Both the position numbers and the translations under genes were made by a program. 64,000 nucleotides of DNA from Dactylonectria macrodidyma (taxonomy: Eukaryota > Ascomycota > Sordariomycetes > Hypocreales > Nectriaceae). Positions 1 through 12,993 of this stretch are shown one piece after another (the stretch's first letter is position 1; the number at the start of each line of letters is the position of its first letter). The notes under the pieces are model-generated. The model was not told the origin of the DNA. It did no database searches and worked only from the letters and a program-made list of their open reading frames with translations. The DNA lies in assembly GCA_020744425.1 (NCBI GenBank), contig JAGMUV010000009.1, forward strand, positions 1,364,001-1,428,000. The letters run 5' to 3'.

Positions 1-2672
1 GGAATCCCACCCAAGGAACCCGCACCTGAGAATTCCTCAAGGTCATTCAACATCCTTCCTATCCGTTGCGATTCCAGAACGTTGAGTTGGTCCAGAGAAA
101 ACTCTGGCCTGCTCATCAACAGGCTTTCCGGCTCAATCCCAGGAAGCACCAGCATACTCCTGTGTTGACCAGTCGCAGTCCTGGAAGTCACACGGTTCTC
201 AAGCCTATGAACCTCTCTTCGAGCTTCCATGCTCGGTGAAAACGACTCTGCTGAGCCAGATCGCATTGTGGATGGATTGTTGACCGCTGTGAAAGCCGTG
301 GCTGGTGTCGACCTGGGCGCTCGGGTGTAGTCTACACCTACTTGGTAAGTATCGAGTGACATGGGGGATGCTCGGTCCGCGGTGCTTCCCCCTGACCTAT
401 CCGACCCCTCGTATTGGTTAGACCGTAATTCATCGTCAACCAACATGCTAACATCTCTCGTGGTCCTGCTTGCTTGTGGCCTCCACTCGTCAATGCCGAC
501 ACCTTCCCCGCCAAGCCTGATGCTTAGCCGTCTGTTTCCCGATCCTCCGAATCCAGTTCCGCCCCTTCCCGCCGTCTCTCGAAATTTGGTTACAGCTTGC
601 GTGTAGTACCGGTCCGTCTCTTCAAGATACTTCAAGTAAATGTGGGCTGCTTGTGAGGACGATGTCATCTTCAGTAGGCTGTGATAAGCCAATGCGGTAG
701 TCAACCCCATGAAAACATCCAGCTCATCATCCAGCTCATCCATATCATCCTGGCTGACCATTTGATGCTTTATGTCCATAAATGGGAAATTCCGAGCATA
801 AACTCCCGCAAATCCAGCAAGCCACACCGAAAACAGAGCCAGTGACGACATCGGAAGTTTGTCTCTGCATATATCCACGAGATCCACAACATTTCGAGCA
901 GCTTCAAAAAATGGCTCTGAAACTTCTTCCCAGAAACCATCTGGAGCCGCATGAGGGGTAGTAAGAGACAGGATGAATGGTCCCTCTGGCTTACTGCATC
1001 TAAGTGGCAGAAATGGGAGATACTCGCGACTGAGGATGATCTGGCAGACTGAGACGAGCAAGTGAAGTGACAGGTACATGTTTGTAGCTTGGTGATTGTC
1101 ATGTCGATAGTAATTTCGTCGTGAAAAGGTGAACGTGTCGGGTAGGTTCAGCAGAAACTGAGATAGCTTTTCCCGTAGTGTCCAGAATGTGGACTGTTGC
1201 TCCCATGGAGGTAATCGATCTCGCAAACGACCACCCCTAGAGGAGTACTTGGAGATGTCCGTCCATATTTCCACCAGCTGGATGAACCGACTCAGAACGC
1301 TATCATCGTTGATGTGTTGGTTCATAATATCACCCTCGAGGTTGAGAAAGCCCGTGTTGACATCCAGTGCAAGATCAAACGCCATCTCGGTACATGGTAA
1401 TTGAATTCGAATAGTGTCGGGTCGGATCATGGAGATCCGCTCGTCGCCACAGGTCATCATCCGATCGAGAATCAAACAACTGAACATTGTACGCCTTCGG
1501 ATCTCTCTAATGATGCCAATGTCCGAAGAGCCTCTGCGATCTCGCTGGAGGGAACTGGCACCTTGACTCGAGCTATCTCGTCCCCTTGTTACCTGATCAT
1601 CGAAGCCTAGTTTCAGCATTTGTGCCATGCGAATAGCAATGCCGATGTACATCCAGGCGCCCGGCCCGCTAGATGGATTGCGTTGACTCCACTCAAACAG
1701 TCCAAGCATCAGGAAAGCCTGTACCCTCTCCACGGTCGCAACAGTTATAGCAGTCTTCAGGGGACCCAGTGCAGTTGCAAGAACATTGGCAAAAAATTCA
1801 GATGCAGCGTATGGGTCAGCCTTTGACTGCGACGTTCGCGATCGAGAACCACCACCGGGCGTGCTCGATATGTGGGCGACGTACTTGACGAGATCTGGAT
1901 GAAACCGTGCTGTCAGGGTCAGAACTCCGAGCAAAACCAGGTTCAACTCAGTGGAAGGCTCATGCTCTGGCCTTTTTCTGCGACTCATTTTCTCTTTGAG
2001 AGTTGGAAGATGAAGGAAGGATAACTCAGTTGCAAAATGCAACCTGTAGATACTTAGTAGTTGATCCCATAAGTTACTTGTCAAGAAAGGATAAGAGAGG
2101 ACTTCCTCAGCATAGGCTGCAGATTTCTCATTATCCAGGCCGGCATATTCATCCACCTTTCTGGCCCTCTTCCTTTCATGGGTTCCTTCCTTTTCTTGTC
2201 GGATAGCATTCGGGGGATCGCTCCGCTTGGCCGGTTGGGGTATCGAATCGGGATATTGACACTGGTGACTCCCCTTGATGCATGTGTCGCAGGGGCTATT
2301 GCCGCCATCGTTATCGCATTTGATCTTAGATCGTCGACACCTCATGCAGGCGATGCTGGATCGCATTGGGGGTCTCATTCTCGTGGGCTTCTTCCCATCT
2401 CTAGTCCCAGGAGGCACTGAGGACCTTTGTTCTTCAACATATCCTCTAGGCGGATCGGTGACCAGACCCTCTTGCCTAGGGGATGGCTCATCCAAAGACT
2501 CCGTCCTTCGAAGGGCTGCTGGAGCCTCCGAGGTCGTCAAGACCTCCTCAAACTTGCGCTTTGGAGTGGAATGATTCGAAGAGACGGTGGAAGGCTCATC
2601 GACTTCCGGGTCGGCAGGCGAGAGGATAGATTGAATGCGGAGTTGGGAAGCAATCGTGGCGAGTTGGGCCTC
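1..2672 (-). CDS. Zn(II)2Cys6 fungal transcription factor (C-terminus off left edge)
   Basis: One uninterrupted minus-strand reading frame runs from about 2672 past the left edge, at least 890 residues. About 100 residues in, near 2280-2360, is a Zn2Cys6 binuclear cluster: ACMRCRRSKIKC followed by C-x2-C-x6-C, which binds two zinc ions and contacts DNA in this fungal family. A Lys/Arg-rich linker (KRARK) follows. The middle part resembles the fungal-specific regulatory domain, with the segments GAWMYIGIAIRMAQMLKLG and CLILDRMMTCGDERISMIRP. The frame opens directly after a TAG that looks like an intron acceptor and has no good ATG until the cluster, so a short upstream coding exon is likely. 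An ATG at 2776 could supply it, but the donor (GTCGCT) would be weak. The target genes cannot be told from sequence. The stop codon is outside the window. Family call is secure; the start is not. Confidence 0.9.
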
Positions 2673-2776
2673 CTAGAAGAGCCCCCGACGTCGGTATTTG
2701 AAAGGCAACCAGCGTATCAGGGAGTAGTTGACGGCACAGCGACTGTACCAATGTTTAGACTGGTCTTGTAGCTCAT

Positions 2777-5700
2777 GAGACGTGGCAGAAAGCAATACGA
2801 GCGATGAGACGATGTTAGAATATGTTTGAGGGACACAAACAGGCTCGAATAAGAAAGTTGATGATCCCTAGGGTATTGTTCGACTTGACACGCCAGTGCT
2901 TGACGGCTCAGCGCAAGGTCATGCAATTTTCCAGGCGGACGTAGGCAAGGAAGAGGGGAGAAACACCCTAAACGACCCACGTGGCAATGTGACAACTCGC
3001 GGGGCTTGATGTAACCGAGACGACCGACCACGCAATACGCGCCGATGCTGCACTATGACGGAGTGTTGGGAAGGGCTTGACGAATTGGATCAGATACGTA
3101 GTGTATTCTCTGTGATAGCAAGTTGTTCGAGTCAAAGGACAGGAAGGAGGAAAAAAAACAAAGATGAGTCGGTAAGAAAGGTCTCAAGAGGGGCATGGGC
3201 GTAGATCAGAGGCTGGGGATACCGGGGTGAGAGCGAGTCCGGAACGAGGGTCTTGACGGTTTCGCACGGCGGGTGATCTGATTTTGAAGCTGAGGGAAGA
3301 GGAAATAAGTCACCTTGCAGGAAGGGAGTGCGAGATTCCCGAGCGGACCAGCGAGTAACACTCCGAAGAGTCCAAGGGATTGGTTTTCTTCTAGCAGGGG
3401 GCTGCTGTTTCTAGCCCCGGATCCCAAGCTGATGGACGGACACTGGCTGTACCCCTACCTTGAACTAAACCTTGCCGAGAAACCTGCGTGCCAGACGGGC
3501 CGGTGTGCTGGATATCGGAAGCCGCTAAGGTAGTGATCCATCCATGGCCATGACCTCCCCTCCGATCGTCGACCCCACAGCGTACAAGACTTCTAGGCCA
3601 ACGAAGCTGAATCTGGAGTCCGTTTGGCTGTCTCTGTGCCGCCTTCTGGGCGCTGAGGGTGGATGATAACACCAGTGTGTATGTCAAAGCCGAGGCGGTG
3701 GTTGTCGGGAACAGGGACCGATTCTTGAGTGTCCTTTCCAAGTTCCAGCACTTGGGCGTGAGAGCAAGGCTTGTTGAAGAGTCGGCCAGTGGGAACTGAT
3801 GTTGCGTTGTTGCAGTACGTAGCCTTCCGCAAAACAGCCTCGGGAGCCAAGATCTTTTCCCTAGGTAGTCTCGAGCATGGAGTTGCCTAGTTCAGTAGTG
3901 GAAGCCGAAGGTCTGCTGGATCCGTTGACTTCAAAGGTTCGAGGCTGACCCTGATGTGGAGGGACGGTTGGTCTAGGCCGCATAGAGGACGCTGATCACT
4001 TCTACCCAACAATGGACGTGTGTCGAACGGTGCTTTTGTTTACTCACAAGAGCGAGCCTGAAACTTGGCAGCTGGCTTTTAGGCTTTTAGGCTGCGCTGT
4101 CCCAATAACGGGTTGAAGCAAGGAAACTGCTCTCACTGAGGTTGTTGATTCCCAGTTGTCTTCGGGAGGCTGACGCCTCGCCCGACACTCCACCGCACCG
4201 GGGTAGACGGAAACAAGACTAAAAACCAACTGTGTGGGCTAGGCGATAGTGGCGGCGCTCTGACCATCAATAGAACCCCTACGTAATGATGGAGTAAAAT
4301 ATACCTGTCGGAGCCCACGAGCACTGGCTGGATGAGCCTTTGGTTCGGTACTACGTGCTCATTTCATAGTCCATTTGAGGGGCCGCGAGCCAATATCCGA
4401 AAGCGCCGAAAGGTTTGGAAACGGTGCGGCGGGGGTACTCTTACCGAAGGACCGTCAGGCGAGCTATCATGAACTAGTCGCTATCCGTCTTCACCTAACG
4501 TCGAGCCGATCGGCTACATACATACCTTGGTTGAGGTGAGACATGCCGTAGCGACAAAATTTTTGTTCCCTTCCCGCCTAGGTTGCTTTCTTCTTTCATT
4601 CTTGCCAGTACCAGTACTTCGAACGCGATGATCCATCCGGATAGGGTGAAAGCTCAATGCGGATCGCCAAGGGCCGGCATTTGTTTGGCTGTTTCCAGGC
4701 TCCGGTTCCACGTTAGACATGGGCTTTGGCAACGGAACCACCCGGCCGTCTCGATGAATAGGGTGTTTCCTTGTCAAGCCCTCTTGGAAGCGCTGTCGCA
4801 CCATGTGGCTTTCCGAAAGCACGATCCAGGGGCCGCAGGGATCGCTGCGTGCACGGAAGACCGACAACATGCATCTTACAAAACTCACCGTCTTGCTCCA
4901 GGTCAGTGCACTTAGCAGGGGAAACTGGCCGAGACGGCAGGACAGACGAGACGACAGGACGGGCAGAACAGACAAGGGCACATCAAGGAAGGAAGACGGC
5001 CGCCGTGACAACAACTGAACCACAGTCCTTGAATCTTGATGGGCCTGTAACAGTTTTCACCTGATGTCTTCCCAGCACGGTATCCTGATCGTAGACTCCC
5101 TGCTGCTAGACGGTGGCCTTGGGGTTAGACGCGACGACGCCCCTTGTCATGTCGTACAAGTGAAGCGTTTGGGGTTGACCATACTGGCGCCAACGGCCGT
5201 GCGAGGTCCAGGGCATGAATAGAGGCATCCGTGGCCTCCCGCCTCATGTGCGTTTGTAGGAGAGCGCCAAGATCAATAATGGGGTGCGTAGGATGTGGAA
5301 CCGTTCATCCGCAATGGCGCGATGGTGACTGAGGTGAGAGGCAGGGGGTCCCTTGGGTCCAGCAATCCATCCGACAGAGTGTTGAGCAGCCACCATGCCC
5401 GAATACCCGGGTTCAAGAGAGAAGAATGACGAGGTGAACGGGGAGGTTAGTGTGAGACATGCGTGACGTCAGGATGTTGACAGGAGGTTGTTTAGCAACA
5501 CAGGCATGGACACCATGCCCTGAGTCCAAGGCGGCCGAGCCTACATGATTAGTATGGTGACTATGTGACCATTACGTGGGACTGATATCGGGACGCCGAG
5601 GCCGTTCTGGGCCGATGGTGGTTTGGTGGACGATGATGTGAGGAGAACAAGGTCTCAACCTTAGCTCCATGGAAGAGCAGCTGCCCAGTTTGCGCTGATT

Positions 5701-7256
5701 AACATGTTGCAACTTGCGCAAGCCTAAGGCAGTAAGCAGCACGTGTGCGCTCTTGCCCTGAGTGGAGATGTTCAAGTCATTCTCTTTCTCTGCTTCTGAA
5801 ATAGAATGAGCATAAATGCTAAGGTACTAAGGTATACCTGTAACTAGTCGTGGAGCTGCTGACCAAAAGTGGATGCGGCCGGAGATGCAAAAATGACGGA
5901 CATGGACTCCCTTTCGAACGAACTTTCGAACAACGCTCAGACTCATTGTGGATTTGTGGGTTTGTTTGCATGATGGGCTCTGGGTGTCGAGTCTTTTGAT
6001 AGGGCATGTATAGGACAGTGCAGTCAACGTGGTATTCATCTAGGAGAATGCCAGCAAACCAGGCCCTAAGGTATTTAGCCGCAATGTTGATTGGTGTGGT
6101 TGGTTCCATGCCCCGTTTTCCTTTTCATCCCGTAGACCCGCCCTTCGAGAACTAGGTTGGCTTGCTAGGCGGGTTGCAATGGAACTCTTACAACCCATGA
6201 TATTTTCCCATGTTCCCCTGCCCGCTCCTCCAAAAGGGTTTTTTTTTTTTTTTTTTTTTTGGGTATCACAGCTCTCCAATCCAGTGCGTTGCAGTGGAGG
6301 CTTACAGCACACCCAAGACACCTCAGGAGCCCCACCCAACCGACATCGGGCTGCCGGGCATTTGTCCAAGTGAGCCTGGGCTGTGACATGTCTAAGCGGG
6401 GGGTGCGACGGGATCTCCCCACCACACCACTTCGGTTGTGTCTCACACTGGACTTGCATCACGAAACACGATGCTGTCGCCCTGCCTGCTCTAGTTACCC
6501 TGACTGTCAGGGGCAATAGGCGAGGACGGGACCACATTGCCCATGTCTTCGTACTCTGTTGGCCTAGGGGAGGTCTGCGCCATGTGGCAAAGACAACTCT
6601 CTGGCTCGTGATACCGAACATCGACAGTCGCCCCCCTCGCTTGACGCTTGACGCTTGACACTTGGCCCAAGATGATGAGCCTCATGGTGGGATCCAGAAC
6701 CTCGTGGCGCCAAATCCAACAACCAACACGGCAGATGGGGTGCCGCCACCCTCCAGGCCATGCCCACCAATGACGTCGTCGCTCGCGAGAGGCCTCACAG
6801 TTCGCACACGCATAAGCGCCCAAAGACGCCGCCCTCTGCTTAATCTGGTCAATCAAGGCCACTTTGATCTCTCATCAGCTCCAGCAGCTCACCTGCGGAC
6901 AAGGGATCTTATGTTGCATTGCATCGCATCAACCAACCCACAGTCGCAACCGCCAACCATCTTTCTCTACGTGCCTTCGTATCTTTGAGAGCGCCGGCGC
7001 CTATTCCATCGCTCATCGCGCTTGTTTCCTTGAATCGAGACCCCGTCACGGCGTCAGCCAGCTCGCAGCTGCATCCGCATCTGCATATAACCTACCGACC
7101 CTCCATTCCCTCAGCCATTCCCAATCTTGGCAGCGGGATCCTCATTCTTACACCTAACCTTATTTCCCACGCGACCTATTCACGCCTACTGCGTCACCTC
7201 CAAGTGTGTCGACCGTTACTCAACCGTTGGGATAATTATTCCAAGCCTCGCCTGCA
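2777..7256. other. gene-poor region, no supported gene
   Basis: Both strands carry only short, compositionally odd open frames without recognisable domains or splice-linked exons. The left part should hold the promoter and leader of the transcription factor, the right part (from about 6850, pyrimidine-rich) the promoter and leader of the senescence-domain gene. A 22-nt T tract lies at 6239-6260. Nothing else structured was seen. Confidence 0.5.
6239..6260. repeat. (T)22 homopolymer
   Basis: Twenty-two consecutive T on the plus strand, i.e. a poly(A) tract on the minus strand. No reverse transcriptase remnant or target duplication was seen next to it, so a retroposon tail is possible but unsupported. 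Confidence 0.95.
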
Positions 7257-9088
7257 ATGGCTTCCGGACACAATGTAAGCATAATGACCCCTCAAAAGGC
7301 CGCATTCGACGTTGCGCACTGCCCATCCCGTACCCCATGTCATGCCGCATCCCTCAGGCCTTCAGACCCTCCGACCCTCCGACCCTCAGACCCTCAGACC
7401 CTCCGAAGCCTCAGGCCTTCTTCACACGTTCCGCACATCCTCATCCCTCGCCGTCAAGTGTGAACCCCTGCGCTGTTGCTCTCATGCTGACGCAAGCCGT
7501 ATCCAGGACCCCAAGCTCCTCTATGCCATCGAGGGCATCAACGCATACCACATCTCCAATGGCAAGGAACGGCCCCTGACCATTTCTGGGTCTCAGACCT
7601 TGTCGCTCCTGATGGTTCCAACCTCGTCAGGGTTCGCTGATTCCTCAGGGGTCAACGGCGGCGAGGAGGACTTCTACCTCCACCTTCATCTTCCACCAGA
7701 GCTCGACCTTCCCCTGCCTGCAACTACCCAGATCTACCACCAGCCACCTACCAGCTATTTGATCCCTCGCTGGGATCTCGGCCCTGACAGCGGCGCTTTC
7801 ACCCGCATCGAGTTCCCCGCCCTCGGAACTAGGAAGGGAATTCAGGAGGACGTCGACACCTTCGAGACCATTCTCGCCCAGTGCACCGCCTTCCTCGAGC
7901 GATCGTCCCCACCGAAGCCCAAATCGTCTAAGGCCGCCATGGAAAAGGACCGCGAGGCCGCCGGAGAGCGCCTGCCCGCTTACAACCCGGCCGAATACAG
8001 CCCTGGCCAGGCCTACGTGCAAGGCAGCCATAGCTCACATCCTGGTGGTAGAATCGTGCTTGTTGACGAGGAAGATGGTAGTGTCATTGGCGAGCTTACC
8101 GACACCTATCAGGTTGTCGAGGACAAGGCCGTTCGTCCTGGCTCCAAAGGTATGGCCCAGTCCTCGCTATGTCGTATCAAATCCGCAGCACCGTCAAGCG
8201 TTGCTAACCGACCACCTAGATCCTGTTGAAATTACTCTTCCCGTTGACGGTAGCCAAAACATCTCCGTACAGCCTGTATCGCAGGGATACGTCGAGATGG
8301 AATACCATCCCGCTTACAAGAAGTCCTCGCTAGTATCCAGCGCCTCCAAGGCTTCTCGCCTCATTGTGACCACATCTGACATCGTCACAAAGACGATGCA
8401 AAGCCAAGCCAGCAACTTCACGAAAAACACCAAGCCCAACGCAGAACCAGTGACCTTCGCCCCCGCCACGCATGAACGTGTGCGTCGCATCAACCAGTTC
8501 TCCAGTAAGGCGGCCCTGGTCTCATCCTCGACAGTCGGTGCAATTGGAAACGTGGCACAAAACCTCGGTGCCTCTTTAGGTCGTCGAAAGGACGGTCGCT
8601 CTCGAGGCTACGACAAAGACGGGGTCCCTATTGAAACCTACAAGCCTGGAGTGCTCAACAAGAGCCTGATGGCCTTCAACACCGTTGTTGATGGCATGGA
8701 GCAGGCTGGTCGAAACCTTCTCAATGGCACATCTAGCAGTGTGTCCACGGTCGTGGGACATCGCTGGGGTGCAGAGGCTGGAGAGGTGTCCAAGAACTTG
8801 GGAGGTGGCTTCAAGAATGTCGGTCTTGTCTACATTGATGTGACGGGTGTGTCGCGCCGTGCTATTCTCAAGAGCGTCGCTAAGGGCATGGTTGTCGGCA
8901 AAGTCAAGGGTCGTGGTGACCTCGTTGTGGGAGGAACCGACAACAGCAGCACTGCGGCACTCATGTCGGGAGGAGATGGGAAAGTTGACAACCAACGCAA
9001 GGATTCGTACAGCGTATACAGCGATGCGCAGAGCACATTTAGCGACTACGACCCTCACGGCAAGCGGCCTGCCAAGGGTTCTTATTAA
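7257..9088 (+). CDS. senescence/spartin-domain protein
   Basis: Three exons: 7257-7274, 7507-8149 and 8220-9088, giving 509 residues. Junctions are GT-AG with in-phase joins (MASGHN|DPKLLYAIEG, then a split GAT codon leading into DPVEITLP); intron 2 has a GCTAAC branch-like site before its acceptor. The first half has an N-terminal region starting LLYAIEGINAYH, typical of fungal proteins carrying the plant-senescence/spartin domain. The second half, from about residue 330, is Gly/Ala/Val-rich with VDGMEQAGRNLL and the segment MVVGKVKGRGD, matching the senescence-associated domain. Family members associate with lipid droplets and membranes; that role is by family, not visible here. The 18-nt first exon is unusually short and its 232-bp intron contains an 8-bp tandem repeat. 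It lies head-to-tail with the gamma-tubulin complex gene. Confidence 0.85.
7364..7403. repeat. intronic 8-bp tandem repeat, five copies
   Basis: Five units of (A/C)GACCCTC lie inside intron 1 of the senescence-domain gene. The array is flanked by a direct repeat of CCTCAGGCCTTC at 7352-7363 and 7409-7420. Confidence 0.9.
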
Positions 9089-9757
9089 TGAGTGACGGAA
9101 ACGACGGTTTAATGACACGCACCCCCTATTGATCTGGACTCTTTTTGACTAGCGGTTGCTGGATGTGAGGAACCAGGAAAGACATGAAACCTGGTGAAAA
9201 TTCGATATATCTGGACGCTTAATAGTTTTTATTCCAAGACAGGGTAACGCAGCAATGAATATGAATAGTGATGGTTTAAATCTTCATAAGACATGATGGT
9301 GATGAGATGCCCTTCCACAACTGACATCACGTGTGGTCGCGGGGCAGTATGCACGTCCACCGCGACGCGCTATCAAACACCGAAAACCCGAACCCTCCAA
9401 TTCAATGCCGGAGAATATGAGCCGAGGCGCCAACGACTGCAGCAAAGTCTCGGACGGTGGTGAACACCGCGGCGAAGCCTCAAACGATTGCGCGTAGTCC
9501 GGCTTATCGCCGAGCAGAGAGAGAATCTGTGGCTCTCAAAACACATACAGCTACCCCACCAAGACTCGCATCTCGAGACGCCCCATCACCAGCTGGTTTG
9601 GTTCATGTGCCGATTCGAGCTCGTTGGCGTCATCATTCTTATGCTACGGCATCTGCGCGGCCGGAATAAATCTAGAGACGCCCACGAACGGTACGCAGAG
9701 AATGCTCTGGAGACTTATTGCTGCTAACCCGCGATCCAGCCCAATCCCTCAAGAGCC
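9089..9757. other. intergenic: 3' end of senescence gene and promoter of GCP4 gene
   Basis: About 670 bp between two co-oriented genes. The first 150 bp are AT-richer and suit a 3' untranslated region. The remainder should hold the promoter of the downstream gene. No other element was recognised. Confidence 0.5.
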
Positions 9758-12143
9758 ATGCTTCACGAGATCCTCTTGTCCCTCTCGGGCCACCCGTCCC
9801 CACTCCTGCGAACCGACGCCCCCGAGCTTCACGCCCTCGCTGCCGTCTCTCCTGCTGAACGCCAGTTGCTAGCATCGACGGCCCACCTCAGCAGCGTCCA
9901 CGTCAAGCTCATCAGCTACACCGCCCAGATCGCTAACTCGCATCCCTCAACTATCTGCCGCGCTGCCGCCACCGCCATTGACTCCATCCACCTCGCGGCT
10001 TTCCAGCGCAAGGTCCTAGAGGTCGAGGACACCATCCTCCAAGATGACCCGGAGCTCGTGGGCGCTTACAACATCGTCCCGCTGACAGCCGTAGTAGGCG
10101 AGTTCCAGGAATGGACCAGGAGGATGGAGTGGCTCTGGGAAATGGTACAGTTTATGCTCGTCAAGAACAAAGAGGGCGATGTGTGTCACGGCGCGCGTCT
10201 CATGGATCGGTTACGGACGGAGTTGCAGAGTGGTTACCAAGACGTGGTAGAAACGGCCATGAGCCTGGTCACGATTGCAGAGACCGCCTGGCTCAAGCAG
10301 GTCTCGGCCTGGATTTTGTATGGGAGGCTGCCAAACTTTGGAAGTGAGGATTTCTTTGTGCAAAGGGCGGAGGAGTCTGACGAGGTTCGTCCAATTGCCA
10401 ATGGTTGGTGTTTAAGTGCTAATTCCCGTATAGGAGTATGTTTCCCACTCCAACTTGTTGCCATCCTTTGTCACACCAGCTACTGCCTCGTCCATGCTCT
10501 TCATTGGCAAGTCACTCAATCATATACGCGTCAGAAGCAGTGTAGATTCGGGCCTCCAAGGCCTCGATCACCTCTCATCAAAACTCCAAGAGCTGGCAAA
10601 CCTAACGTTTCCCCTGAACAACGCCGAATTCTCAAGGGCGATCATCGCGATTCGGATATCTCTCTCTGAAAATACGCTACAGAAACTACTTCCCTTAGCC
10701 AGGGTTGAGGAGATGCTACAGCTACTACGAGACTTCTTCCTCCTCGGCCGTGGCGAGTTCGCGATGGCGCTGACCCACGAAGCAGACGACAAGATACGCA
10801 GCCGTTGGAGAAGGGCAGACAACCTCGCCCATGAAAAGGGTGAGGGCCTGAAGAATATCACAATCAAAGAAGGAGAGGTGGCTGCTGTACTGGGTAGGAC
10901 CTGGGCTGTCCTGGCATCAATGCAAGGCCAGCATGCAGAGGAAGACGAGCAACTCGAGCTCGCGCGGGATCTCCTACGACTCAACCTCACCAAGACGAAA
11001 ACAGCTACACCCATTGGCGCCGGCTCTGGGCTGAGTGAAGACGCTGCAAACATACTCGCGACGTCCCCCTTCCGGAACCTCCTCTTCTCCGTGCCCTCAC
11101 TACTGTCCAGCCAGATCCCGCAGCCTTTAGACATGGTTCTATCGCCTTCAGATCTACAGCTGTACTCGTGTATAAACGCTTACCTGCTCTCCATGCGCAG
11201 AGCGCACATTCGATTGACAGATTTGTGGAAAATCACATCTCTGAGACGCCACCACCCCGCGCCGCGAGGGGGCCGCGAACAAATCGTCCTCCTCAGAGAA
11301 CGCTGGACCGCGCGATCCATGTCGATGCGCAGCTCATGGACTACTGCCAGTGCCACTATCTTCTTCCTTGCGGAGACAGAAGCCTATCTCCAGACAGAAA
11401 TTGTCGCAGGGCTATGGGAAGGCTTCCACACGTGGTTGACGCCGCCTCAGGTGGGTCAGGACACTCGCTCAGGCGCAACGACTCCAGCACCTCGGCCAAG
11501 CAAAGAGGGCGGCGAGGGTGATGGTGACGACGATGATGAAGAGGAGGAAGAGGATCTTTGGCTACAAGAAGACGACAAGTATGTCAGTGTCCAAGATATA
11601 CCCAAGACGCCTAATGCCAACCCTTCCCACGACCCGCAAACCCTGTCAACCGCCCACCGCCTCTACCTCCGCACCCTCATCCATCGCCTACTCCTCACCA
11701 AGCCCAGCTTCACGCAGCCGCTCTATAGCCTCCTCATCCACATCGACCACCTCGTCGCCCACCTTCACCGCCTCCACGCCATCTACACCTCGCTCGACCT
11801 CGAAGAGGACGCGGGCGTGGTCGACGCCTTTGTCGATCTCGAGGCGGAGGAGCGCGACGTCAAGCGGCTCCTCGTCGCCGTGGAGAACCGCGTCCGTGCG
11901 GGCATCGAGGACGTCGTCGCCGCCCTGCGCTCCCTCGAGGCCGACCCGGCCTTCGCAGCCGAGTGGGAGGGCGATGCGGCCCTCGCGCTCGCCGAGCACA
12001 TCCCCGGCACCGACGATGACGCCGCTGCCGAGCGCGGCGGCTACGTCCCGGCCCGAGTCGGCGGTATCAACCGCCTGCTGATGAAGCTCGACTTTGGCAC
12101 TTGGTTCGGTAGGCCAGACGACGAGGGAGATGGCGAGATGTGA
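9758..12143 (+). CDS. gamma-tubulin complex component, GCP4-like (Spc97/Spc98 family)
   Basis: Two exons, 9758-10384 and 10434-12143, joined in phase 0 across a 49-bp intron; 778 residues. The start MLHEILLSLSGHPS matches the N-terminus usual for GCP4-type proteins. Just after the junction, at about residues 216-245, is a strongly family-like stretch, LLPSFVTPATASSMLFIGKS followed by LNHIR. Further matches are LAMALTHEADD-like text (EFAMALTHEADDKIR) and the C-terminal helical region with SFTQPLYSLLIHIDHLVAHLHR. An acidic insert (DDDDEEEEEDLW, about residue 570) separates the two GRIP halves. By family it is a non-core subunit of the gamma-tubulin ring complex that nucleates microtubules at spindle pole bodies. 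GCP4 rather than GCP5/6 is preferred because of its compact size and N-terminus. Transcribed toward, and convergent with, the next gene. Confidence 0.88.
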
Positions 12144-12993
12144 GTGCGGGGAAGACAACAAGGAAGCTGCAGCAGGGAAGCCCTGTCTCTGCAAGGAGTA
12201 ATATTCATGTCAGGTGGCGTCACGGATGGGTCGATTCTCGGGCTTGGGGTGCAGGTCCTAGTCCAACCGGGATGTGGTCCCGGAAAGGCAATACCATTAA
12301 GCTGTCAATTTGCATAGGAGCAATATTCTGTGTCAAATTCGCAGTCGTATCAGGTCATCATGGCGTCTCATCAGTCGTACAGCCCATTCATCCATGCAAA
12401 TCCATCCACGAAATCCGTTGATCTGTCGATCCATCCCGTTTCAAAGCCCGGGGCAAAGGCAGACCGAAAATGAGAGCCGAAACAAGATACCAAAAACCAA
12501 GCCGCGCCGGGTTTCCGAACCCTAGACACCAAACGCCTCGCCTGCCATGCTGCTGAAAGTTGTTTCGTAACCCCCCGCTAATGCCAATAAAAAAGGGACG
12601 CCGGATGGCGTCGAAGGATGGCATCCCGTTCTGTTACCCAAAGACAATACCAATACACAGTGGTAGTTAAAACAAGAAAAACATGAAATGAGAAATATTT
12701 CGACAAAAGACAGACTGGTATCGTGGTCCTGTTGCAGCAAATAGCAAGTCGGAGGCTGTGCTCTTCTGAAATGATGATGGTGGGCAGGTACTGTAGCCCA
12801 CAACGTATTACCCTCGACAAGAGAATAATGATTCTCCTTCGAGGTTCTTAAAAAACGTGAGTCGAGAATCAAGTCTCGACAAATTCTGCACACTGCTGTG
12901 AAAAACTTTTGCTCCATAGATAGGGAGGAAGAAAGATCGTTGATGGAAAAGTGTTGGCGGTTATGCAATCTCAAAGCGGATGCGTAGGAACAG
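12144..12993. other. intergenic between convergent genes
   Basis: About 850 bp between the stop codons of two convergent genes, presumably their 3' untranslated regions and terminators. No coding potential or repeats recognised. Confidence 0.5.

Noticed and set aside
4514..5023. 169-codon open frame on the minus strand
   Set aside because: Skewed composition, overlaps open frames on the other strand, and shows no domain, signal peptide or splice-linked partner.
6040..6621. 193-codon open frame on the minus strand
   Set aside because: It runs through the T22 tract, giving a poly-Lys stretch, and has no recognisable features.
7645..8031. Antisense open frame over the senescence-domain gene
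   Set aside because: A shadow of the real gene's codon bias; the plus-strand protein explains the sequence.
11688..12194. Antisense and alternate-frame open frames over the GCP4 C-terminus
   Set aside because: They come from the high third-position GC of the real exon.
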